From: an uncultured Lachnospiraceae bacterium
Lineage (GTDB): Bacteria > Bacillota > Clostridia > Lachnospirales > Lachnospiraceae
Length of the DNA: 5,792 nucleotides
Direction: 5' to 3'
Assembly: GCA_900313435.1 (NCBI GenBank)
Contig: OMRF01000185.1
Span: forward strand, 1-5,792
Both the position numbers and the translations under genes were made by a program. Under the pieces are notes generated by a model that did no database searches, had not been told where the DNA came from, and saw nothing but the letters and a program-made list of their open reading frames with translations. Below, piece by piece: positions 1 to 4,495 of this stretch; position 1 is the first letter of the stretch, and every line of letters begins with the position of its first letter.

Positions 1-319
1 ATCCCTCTATATCGATGATCTCAACGTTGTGGAGGTCGGCGGTTCAGATCGGGCTATCGCAAGTGTTGATGCCGCAATATCAAGGGTTTCCGAGATCCGT
101 TCAAAGATCGGCGCGTATTCAAACCGTCTTGAGTACGCAAGGGCTTCTCTTGATGAGACCTCAGAGAATGTCACCGGCGCTCTTTCAAGGATCAAGGATA
201 CTGACATGGCAAAGGAAATGACGGAATATACAAAGGATAATGTTATCGCCCAGGCAGGGACCAGCGCCCTTTCACAGGCGAACGAGCTCCCGCAGATGGC
301 GCTTCAGCTTCTGCAGTAA
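1..319 (+). CDS. fliC: Flagellin, C-terminal part (5' end outside window)
   Basis: This is the last 105 codons of a flagellin, the protein that polymerises outside the cell into the flagellar filament. The open frame runs from base 2 without a start and stops at TAA 317-319. The residues match the conserved flagellin D1/D0 C-terminal helices: a GGSDRAI segment, the IRSKIGAYSNRLEYA stretch, SENVTGALSRIKDTDMAKEM, and the terminal D0 helix with the QAGTSALSQAN motif and LQLLQ end. The central variable region, if any, lies upstream and cannot be judged. It sits 11 bases before fliS, the usual flagellin-chaperone pairing, so the two are probably cotranscribed. The C-terminal D0 helix is the part FliS binds in known systems. 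The call as flagellin is very secure. The symbol (fliC or hag) is conventional, and paralogues elsewhere in the genome cannot be excluded. Confidence 0.96.
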   Translation, partial: SLYIDDLNVVEVGGSDRAIASVDAAISRVSEIRSKIGAYSNRLEYARASLDETSENVTGALSRIKDTDMAKEMTEYTKDNVIAQAGTSALSQANELPQMALQLLQ

Positions 320-330
320 GGCGGAAATAA

Positions 331-801
331 ATGACAGACGAAAAGAAAAAAGAATACTCAATGCGTATAGGTTCCGCCAATCCCAGCGAGATCGTAGTCA
401 TACTTTACGATATGCTGAAGGATGATCTTTCAGGCACCGGCTCTGATGAAGACATAGATCACGCAGAGCTTGTGATAGTTCATCTTCGCACCTCCCTTGA
501 TTTTTCAAAGGAATGCTATGAAACCTCATCTAATCTTCTTTCGCTCTATGATTACGTCGGACGGCTTCTTTCGAAGGCAAGGCTTAAGGGGGAGAAGAGC
601 GCTGACCGGGTAAGACTGATAGATGAGGCAATTTCGGTCCTCGATCCTCTTTCAGAGGCCTTTCGTGAGGTTGCGTCAAAGGACAATCGGCCCGCTGCCA
701 TGGCAAACGCTGAAAAGACGGTTGCCGGTATGACCTACGGCAGGGCAGGGCTTTCCGAGGAGACCGAGAACTATGACAGGAACAGAGGATTCTTGGTATA
801 G
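331..801 (+). CDS. fliS: FliS, flagellin export chaperone
   Basis: A 156-residue protein of the FliS family, a small cytoplasmic four-helix-bundle chaperone that caps the flagellin C-terminus until export. Family features visible: Tyr9 followed by SANPSEIVVILYD (residues 15-27), equivalent to the usual TASPEELVLMLYDGA segment; a central SSNLLSLYDYVGRLLSKA helix (66-83), matching the conserved N-L-x-x-LY-x-Y-x-x-R-L pattern; and an amphipathic helix with DEAISVLDPLSEAF (98-111). The C-terminal tail (about 119-156), with a GMTYGRAGL stretch, is longer than in classical FliS of about 125-135 residues; I infer that this is a Lachnospiraceae-type extension. The ATG at 331 is preferred because it keeps Tyr9; the internal ATG at 361 would remove it. 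A modest GGCGGA (320-325) lies 5 bases upstream. The gene directly follows flagellin and is the last flagellar gene before the terminator. Confidence 0.9.
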   Translation: MTDEKKKEYSMRIGSANPSEIVVILYDMLKDDLSGTGSDEDIDHAELVIVHLRTSLDFSKECYETSSNLLSLYDYVGRLLSKARLKGEKSADRVRLIDEAISVLDPLSEAFREVASKDNRPAAMANAEKTVAGMTYGRAGLSEETENYDRNRGFLV

Positions 802-855
802 ACCTGATGGTAAAAATAAATAATAAAAATAAGCCGAGAAAAATAGCACAAAAAC

Positions 856-903
856 GAAACGGTAGTTAAGAGCATCCCTCCATTCCCTGAGCGCTGCCGT
901 TTC
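856..903 (+). other. Long-loop hairpin in the fliS 3' region (candidate regulatory RNA element)
   Basis: Bases 856-865 (GAAACGGTAG) pair with 894-903 (CTGCCGTTTC) over 10 bp including one G-U. They close a 28-base loop containing CCCTCC (876-881) and a second CCC (885-887). No T-run follows directly, so this is not itself a terminator; the terminator lies 27 bases further on. A hairpin exposing C-rich sequence followed by an intrinsic terminator is the layout of several known Firmicutes small RNAs that mask ribosome binding sites. It could equally be an inert 3'UTR stem. I see the stem directly; the RNA role is inference. Confidence 0.45.
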
Positions 904-929
904 TTATCAAAATTCATTATTTTTTAACG

Positions 930-963
930 AAAATGTCCGGATTTTTTCCGGGCATTTTTGTTT
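930..963 (+). terminator. Rho-independent terminator after fliS
   Basis: Bases 930-940 pair with 948-958 (11 bp, one G-U; core TGTCCGG/CCGGGCA) around a 7-base loop ATTTTTT. The 3' side continues into TTTTTGTTT (955-963). This is a textbook intrinsic terminator about 130 bases past the fliS stop and should separate the flagellar unit from the tad operon. Confidence 0.88.
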
Positions 964-974
964 GGCCTTACAAA

Positions 975-1049
975 ACACTTTTTTTGGGAATTTAGATTAT
1001 TTCGGCGTACCGAAGCATTGTCTTTGGTGAGATTTTTTGAAAAAAGTGT
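975..1049. repeat. Distant inverted-repeat arms upstream of the tad promoter
   Basis: ACACTTTTTT (975-984) and AAAAAAGTGT (1040-1049) are perfect 10-base inverted copies 55 bases apart. As RNA the pairing could extend inward to 990/1034 through four G-U and two A-U pairs, giving about 16 bp. The right arm includes T6-G-A6 (1033-1045) and ends 3 bases before the -10 box, so it covers the promoter spacer. The A/T tracts also suggest intrinsic DNA curvature. Confidence 0.5.
1001..1014. promoter_or_regulatory. Palindrome TTCGG-CGTA-CCGAA upstream of the tad promoter
   Basis: This is a perfect 5-base inverted repeat around a 4-base centre. It is centred about 45 bases before the -10 box and lies inside the loop of the larger 975-1049 inverted repeat. 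Position and symmetry fit a dimeric activator site, but no known consensus is recognised. Confidence 0.35.
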
Positions 1050-1067
1050 GAGTATAATCCGACTCAC
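1030..1067 (+). promoter_or_regulatory. Probable tad operon promoter with dyad over the -10
   Basis: TATAAT at 1053-1058 is a perfect sigma-A-type -10 box, 50 bases before the tadV start codon, so a start point near 1065 is inferred. No good -35 sits at the right distance: the hexamer 17 bases upstream is AGATTT (1030-1035), and the TTGAAA at 1037-1042 is only 10 bases away. A weak -35 suggests activator dependence. GTGAGT (1048-1053) and ACTCAC (1062-1067) form a perfect 6-base dyad across the -10, a placement typical of repressor operators. A further GTGAG copy at 1027-1031 lies 21 bases upstream in direct orientation. Confidence 0.6.
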
Positions 1068-1068
1068 C

Positions 1069-1085
1069 TCGAACGAAATGTTCGA
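1069..1085 (+). promoter_or_regulatory. Dyad TCGAAC-GAAAT-GTTCGA in the presumed tadV leader
   Basis: A perfect 6-base inverted repeat around a 5-base centre, 12 bases before the tadV ribosome binding site. GAACGAAA recurs at 1071-1078 and 1089-1096. It could be an operator or a small leader hairpin. It resembles the Gram-positive LexA box but has one extra centre base. Confidence 0.35.
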
Positions 1086-1096
1086 CAAGAACGAAA

Positions 1097-1102
1097 AGAG
1101 GA
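1097..1102 (+). promoter_or_regulatory. Ribosome binding site of tadV
   Basis: AGAGGA lies 6 bases before ATG 1109 and supports that start as the first codon of the tad operon. Confidence 0.7.
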
Positions 1103-1108
1103 CAATTC

Positions 1109-1612
1109 ATGCAGCAGTTAATTCTCATCCCGGCGACAATAGCCGCCGCTGCCTGCATTACAGACCTTCAGGATAATCAGATCAAGAATCCCCTCATCCT
1201 AACAGGTTATGCGGCAGGCTTCTGGTACATCATTTACAGACAGGGCGTCCCGGGGATCCCATGTTTTTTTGGCAGGGCCATCCTTCCAATAGCCATTTTC
1301 TACATACTCTTTGTCATCGGCGTTCTCGGCGCCGGGGATATCAAGCTTTTTTCGGTATTATCAACATTCCTGACCCTCAAAGAAACAGCTACAGTCATTA
1401 CTTTTTCCTTTCTGCTCGGCGCAATAGCAGCACTTTTCAGGATGCTTTTCACACGTGAGTTATGGGCACGCATGGCGTATTTATTGGGCTACGCATCCCT
1501 TTGCATAGGCGCCCGGAGACTTCTTCCCTACCAAAGGCTCGGGAAGAATTCAACAATTCATTTTTCCGTGCCGATCTTTATCTCTTTTATCCTAACGGAG
1601 GTCATATCATGA
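1109..1612 (+). CDS. tadV: Prepilin peptidase, TadV/CpaA type (A24 aspartic protease)
   Basis: A 167-residue, strongly hydrophobic integral membrane protein of the type IV prepilin peptidase family (A24), short form without the N-terminal methylase domain. It cleaves the leader of Flp-type prepilins at the cytoplasmic membrane face. Both catalytic aspartates are visible in their usual contexts: Asp19 in ITDLQDNQIKN, after the first membrane helix, and Asp77 in the signature GAGDIK (74-79). Membrane segments are predicted at about 3-18, 28-44, 55-74, 94-113 and 150-165. The C-terminal IHFSVPIFIS stretch is like that of other TadV/CpaA proteins. Start ATG 1109 has a good ribosome binding site, and the Met is followed at once by the first helix. 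It is first in the operon and overlaps tadZ by four bases. The substrate is presumably the Flp pilin beginning at 5713. Confidence 0.93.
   Translation: MQQLILIPATIAAAACITDLQDNQIKNPLILTGYAAGFWYIIYRQGVPGIPCFFGRAILPIAIFYILFVIGVLGAGDIKLFSVLSTFLTLKETATVITFSFLLGAIAALFRMLFTRELWARMAYLLGYASLCIGARRLLPYQRLGKNSTIHFSVPIFISFILTEVIS
1597..1611 (+). promoter_or_regulatory. Ribosome binding site fixing the tadZ start
   Basis: GGAGGT (1597-1602) lies 6 bases before ATG 1609. This near-perfect site chooses 1609 over the in-frame ATG at 1462, which would place a 49-residue extension entirely inside tadV. Confidence 0.85.
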
Positions 1613-2625
1613 AAAAAACATCTCTTTTCATCGCGGATAGCGACGAGGCGTATCTTTCCGCGGTAACGAGTTATCTTCTTCGTTCCCAAAAGAACCTGTC
1701 GGTCTCAGCCTGCTCGGATATAAGCAGACTTTCGGATCCGCAGTCCTTTGACATTATTCTCACATCCCCTGATATGGCAGAATCTGTACTTTCGCGTGTT
1801 AGCGCAAAACGCACGGTATATCTGCTTTCGACAGGAGACGAAGCGCCTGAGGGCGCGGAGGTTGTCTACAGGTTTCAGCCAATGGACATCTTCGTGGAAA
1901 AGCTCCTTCAGATTGATGCACAAAGGGAGATAACCGGGGGACCGAGGATGCTCGGGGTCGTTTCCCCCATACATCATGAGCTTTCCCTGCCCTTCTCACT
2001 GGCACTTGCGAAGATATGCTCGGAGGAGGAGAGGACGTTATTTATAGACCTCACGGAGGCTTCGATAATGCCGGAGCTGTTTTTAGGCAGTGCTTCCTTT
2101 GACGACAGGGAGGATATGGACGTGGAGGATGAGGGTCTTTTGCAGCCTTATGAGAGCGGTCCGGATCTTCTTGATGTCATCTACGATATCGAAAGCACAG
2201 GCGCAAAGCGCGTTTCGGAGCGCTTTATAAAAAAATGTGACGGTTTTTCATATCTTCCCAGCGCCCGTGATCCCGAGCTCCTTTCAGAGGTCACAAAGCA
2301 GCAATGGCTTCATTTCATGGACGCTGTGGGACACTCCGGGTTTGACTGCGTCGTGATACTTTCAGACAGGCTGCCCGGGCATTTCGTTGAGTGGAAGGGA
2401 AGACGCGGCGAGGTCATATTGCTTTCAAAGGACGGCGATTATTACAGAAAGAGCGTGAGAAGGTATGAGGATTATCTTTCTGAAAAGCTCCCGGATGTGA
2501 GCAAAAAGATAATATCCCTTCCCATGTCCGCAGCGAACCTTTCTGACGGCACCTGGTATTTGGAAAGCCTGCTGGAAGGTAATTTGGGGAAATTCGTGCG
2601 TGAAAAGGTGGCAAACGCGGGATGA
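1609..2625 (+). CDS. tadZ: TadZ/CpaE-like pilus localisation protein with degenerate receiver and P-loop
   Basis: A 338-residue protein with the TadZ/CpaE layout: an N-terminal receiver-like domain (about 1-105) and a ParA/MinD-like domain (about 113-325). TadZ proteins place the Tad machine, often at a pole, and may recruit TadA. The N-terminus reads TSLFIADSDEAYLSAV with acidic residues D10 and D12 as in receivers. The phosphoacceptor strand reads FDIILTSPDM, so Ser53 falls where Asp is expected, and Gln90 replaces the usual Lys before Pro. In the second domain the strand MLGVVSP (114-120) is followed by IHHELSLPFSLALA instead of a Gly-rich, Lys-containing Walker A loop. TLFIDLTE (143-150) and FDCVVILSD (245-253) keep the later ParA strands. 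An acidic insert lies at about 163-185. It overlaps tadV and tadA by 4 bases each, implying coupled translation. The identification relies on fold pattern and operon position more than on motifs. Confidence 0.8.
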   Translation: MKKTSLFIADSDEAYLSAVTSYLLRSQKNLSVSACSDISRLSDPQSFDIILTSPDMAESVLSRVSAKRTVYLLSTGDEAPEGAEVVYRFQPMDIFVEKLLQIDAQREITGGPRMLGVVSPIHHELSLPFSLALAKICSEEERTLFIDLTEASIMPELFLGSASFDDREDMDVEDEGLLQPYESGPDLLDVIYDIESTGAKRVSERFIKKCDGFSYLPSARDPELLSEVTKQQWLHFMDAVGHSGFDCVVILSDRLPGHFVEWKGRRGEVILLSKDGDYYRKSVRRYEDYLSEKLPDVSKKIISLPMSAANLSDGTWYLESLLEGNLGKFVREKVANAG

Positions 2626-3812
2626 GATACGCTGAGGCCTCCGACCTTGTAAGGCAGGGCGTTCTTTCAAGGATCGACATGGACAGAAATATCTCGGACG
2701 AGGAGCTCTGTCAGCTGATAAGGGCTGAGCTAAAGAGCCGCACTGCCGAGAAGCTTTCAGTATCTGATAGGCTTGCTTTGGAACATGATGTGTTTAATTC
2801 CCTAAGGAAGCTTGATATCCTGCAGGACCTTATCGAGGACGACAGCATCACTGAGATTATGATAAACGGGGCGAAGGATATCTTCATAGAACGTGACGGA
2901 AGGCTTGAAAAACTTGACCGCCAGTTCTCTTCAGAGGCAAAGCTCAATGACATTATCCAGTTCATAGTCGCTTCAAACAATCAGATGGTGAACGAGAGCT
3001 CTCCGATAGTAGATACCAGGCTCTCCGACGGCTCCCGCGTTTCCATAGTCCTTCCTCCCGTATCAGTAGACCGCCCCACGGTCACTATCAGACGTTTTCC
3101 CAAAGAGCCATGGACCATGGAGCGGCTTGTAAAAAATAATTCCCTTTCAGAGGAGGCGGCTGAATTCCTGAAACGTATGGTCCGCTCCAAATGCAACATC
3201 TTCATAAGCGGCGGGACCGGGAGCGGCAAGACCACGATGCTGAATGCGCTTACCGACTTCATTCCCAGGGATGAAAGGGTCATCACCATCGAGGATTCGG
3301 CGGAGCTTCGTGTAATGGGCATAGAAAATCTCGTAACGCTTGAAGCGAGAGCCGCGACCCTTGAAGGGAAGCTCCAGGTGTCCATCAGGGATCTGGTAAA
3401 GGCATCCCTTCGAATGAGACCGGACAGGATCATTGTCGGGGAGTGCAGGGGCGGGGAGGCTCTTGAGGTGCTGCAGGCGATGAATACAGGACATGACGGC
3501 TCCCTGTCCACCGGGCACGCAAACTCCGCAAGGGATATGATAGCGCGGCTTGAGACCATGGTTCTCATGGGGATGGATCTTCCGGTTGACGCCATAAGAA
3601 GGCAGATCGCCGGCGGGGTGGATTTCTTCGTTCACGTGGGGCGGCGAAGGGACAGAAGCAGGAAACTTCTTGAGATAGACGAGGTGTGCGGGATGGAAAA
3701 CGGCGAGGTTGCGCTGTCAACGGTACTTTCGCTCTCAGAGGAAAAAGGAGGGGTGGTTTGGAAAAAGAGAAATCCGGTAAGGTACACGGAAAAATTCCTG
3801 TCGTATTCCTGA
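2622..3812 (+). CDS. tadA: TadA/CpaF secretion ATPase of the Tad pilus
   Basis: A 396-residue GspE/VirB11-family hexameric ATPase, cytoplasmic, that powers assembly of Flp pili through the TadB/TadC platform. An N-terminal helical part is followed by the family segment LIEDDSITEIMINGAKDIFI (70-89) and the N-domain motif PIVDTRLSDGSRVSI (128-142). Walker A is GGTGSGKTT (197-205, Lys203). The Asp box is ITIEDSAEL (221-229). Walker B is RPDRIIVGECRGGEA (266-280, Glu274). The His box is GHDGSLSTGHAN (290-301, His291 and His299). All catalytic motifs are intact and the length is normal for CpaF. The ATG at 2622 overlaps the tadZ stop as ATGA, with AAGGTGG (2605-2611) upstream. The last 55 bases overlap tadB. 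TadA is the only protein here with an intact ATPase loop, so it is the energy source of this system. Confidence 0.97.
   Translation: MRYAEASDLVRQGVLSRIDMDRNISDEELCQLIRAELKSRTAEKLSVSDRLALEHDVFNSLRKLDILQDLIEDDSITEIMINGAKDIFIERDGRLEKLDRQFSSEAKLNDIIQFIVASNNQMVNESSPIVDTRLSDGSRVSIVLPPVSVDRPTVTIRRFPKEPWTMERLVKNNSLSEEAAEFLKRMVRSKCNIFISGGTGSGKTTMLNALTDFIPRDERVITIEDSAELRVMGIENLVTLEARAATLEGKLQVSIRDLVKASLRMRPDRIIVGECRGGEALEVLQAMNTGHDGSLSTGHANSARDMIARLETMVLMGMDLPVDAIRRQIAGGVDFFVHVGRRRDRSRKLLEIDEVCGMENGEVALSTVLSLSEEKGGVVWKKRNPVRYTEKFLSYS
3746..3760 (+). promoter_or_regulatory. Strong ribosome binding site and TTG start of tadB
   Basis: AGGAGGGG (3746-3753) lies within tadA, and TTG 3758-3760 follows GGAGG by 6 bases. 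This site decides the tadB start. The in-frame ATG at 3686 has no comparable site and would add 24 basic, hydrophilic residues. A strong site with a weak start codon may set the tadB dose independently of tadA. Confidence 0.8.
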
Positions 3813-4495
3813 CAGATCTCGTTATCACTCTCTGGCTCTCATATTTTATCTTTAATTCCGTTTTCGGTCTGATCGCGTTTTTTCCCGTTCATATTATCCA
3901 CAGGCGTTTTCATGAAAAGAAAGAGAAGGAAAAGGCGGATGACGGCTTCTTCCAGCGCTACCGGGAATTTCTTTCGGGGCTTTCCGCGGGACTTCGGGCC
4001 GGTCACTCCCTTGAAAATTCGATGAAGGATGCAAGAGAGGCGCTCATTATGCTCTATGGGAAAAATGATGACATGGTGCTTGAGATAACGAAACTTCTGC
4101 GGCAGGTTTCCATGAACGTGCCCGTGGAGGAGGCCTTTGGCGAGTTTTCAAGGAGGCACCCCTTTGAGGAGGTCCTTGATATGGCCGAGGTCCTGAAGAT
4201 AGGAAAGCGCTTTGGCGGGGACTACACGGAAAATATCGGAAGGGCCGCAGAAAAGATCAGGCAGGCTTTGCTCCTAAAATCCGAGATCAAGGCAAAGTCC
4301 GCGGAGAAGCGGCTTGAGCTTACCATGATGCTCATCCTGCCGCCGGGGATACTGACTTACATGAGGCTCTGTTCCCCCGAATTCGTTGAAGCCCTTTATC
4401 AGACAGCCATAGGCTTTGCTGCCGTGCTTTCCGCCATTGGTATATATCTGTTCGCGGCATGGTGGGGCAGCAGGATCATAAGGATCGAAGTATGA
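3758..4495 (+). CDS. tadB: TadB, inner-membrane platform protein (T2SSF domain)
   Basis: A 245-residue integral membrane protein of the type II secretion F family, part of the platform on which TadA acts during Flp pilus assembly. From the TTG start: a Lys-rich N-terminus, a hydrophobic region of one or two helices (about 13-47), a basic turn HRRFHEKKEKEK, and a cytoplasmic T2SSF helical domain (about 62-187). That domain contains FLSGLSAGLRAGHSLENSM (71-89) and IGKRFGGDYTENI (148-160), both family-like. Two further helices lie at about 188-204 and 215-236. The protein is short compared with TadB of about 290-320 residues from proteobacteria, which have a longer N-terminus. It overlaps tadA by 55 bases and tadC by 4. 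Its partner is the TadC-like protein encoded next. The family is secure; calling it TadB rather than TadC rests on gene order. Confidence 0.88.
   Translation: MEKEKSGKVHGKIPVVFLTDLVITLWLSYFIFNSVFGLIAFFPVHIIHRRFHEKKEKEKADDGFFQRYREFLSGLSAGLRAGHSLENSMKDAREALIMLYGKNDDMVLEITKLLRQVSMNVPVEEAFGEFSRRHPFEEVLDMAEVLKIGKRFGGDYTENIGRAAEKIRQALLLKSEIKAKSAEKRLELTMMLILPPGILTYMRLCSPEFVEALYQTAIGFAAVLSAIGIYLFAAWWGSRIIRIEV

Larger units (their letters stand above)
802..1108. other. Intergenic region between flagellar and Tad genes
   Basis: These 307 bases carry no credible gene. In order they hold an A-rich stretch (811-832), a long stem with a C-rich loop (856-903), an intrinsic terminator (930-963), a pair of distant inverted-repeat arms (975-990 and 1034-1049) around a small palindrome (1001-1014), a consensus -10 box (1053-1058) within a dyad (1048-1067), a second dyad in the presumed 5' leader (1069-1085), and the tadV ribosome binding site (1097-1102). 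The region separates two transcription units and appears unusually rich in regulatory structure. Confidence 0.8.

Noticed and set aside
811..840. Possible sigma-28 (flagellar) promoter: GCCGAGAA at 833-840 with upstream TAAA
   Set aside because: The -10-like octamer differs by one base from GCCGATAA, but the available TAAA copies (811-814, 817-820, 824-827) give wrong spacings. An A-rich stretch makes TAAA matches cheap.
856..903. Known riboswitch, such as a c-di-GMP class, in the fliS-tadV spacer
   Set aside because: I looked for conserved riboswitch core motifs between 802 and 1108 and recognised none. The hairpin also lies before a terminator and upstream of the tad promoter, not in the tad leader.
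1037..1058. TTGAAA as the -35 element of the tad promoter
   Set aside because: Only 10 bases separate it from TATAAT, too short for sigma-A recognition.
958..1176. A 72-codon plus-strand frame crossing the tad promoter
   Set aside because: It begins inside the terminator, runs through the promoter repeats and overlaps tadV. It has no ribosome binding site, and its composition looks like translated non-coding DNA.
1462..1608. Longer tadZ starting at ATG 1462
   Set aside because: The extra 49 residues overlap tadV entirely, show no receiver-like pattern, and the perfect ribosome binding site is at 1597-1602.
2981..3595. A 204-codon open frame on the minus strand
   Set aside because: It lies wholly antisense to the well-conserved core of tadA, has a low-complexity Ser/Arg/Pro composition with no recognisable domain, and no promoter or ribosome binding site. 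It is a codon-bias shadow.
3147..3635. A second minus-strand open frame of 162 codons across tadA
   Set aside because: Antisense to the tadA catalytic motifs, no family resemblance and no translation signals.
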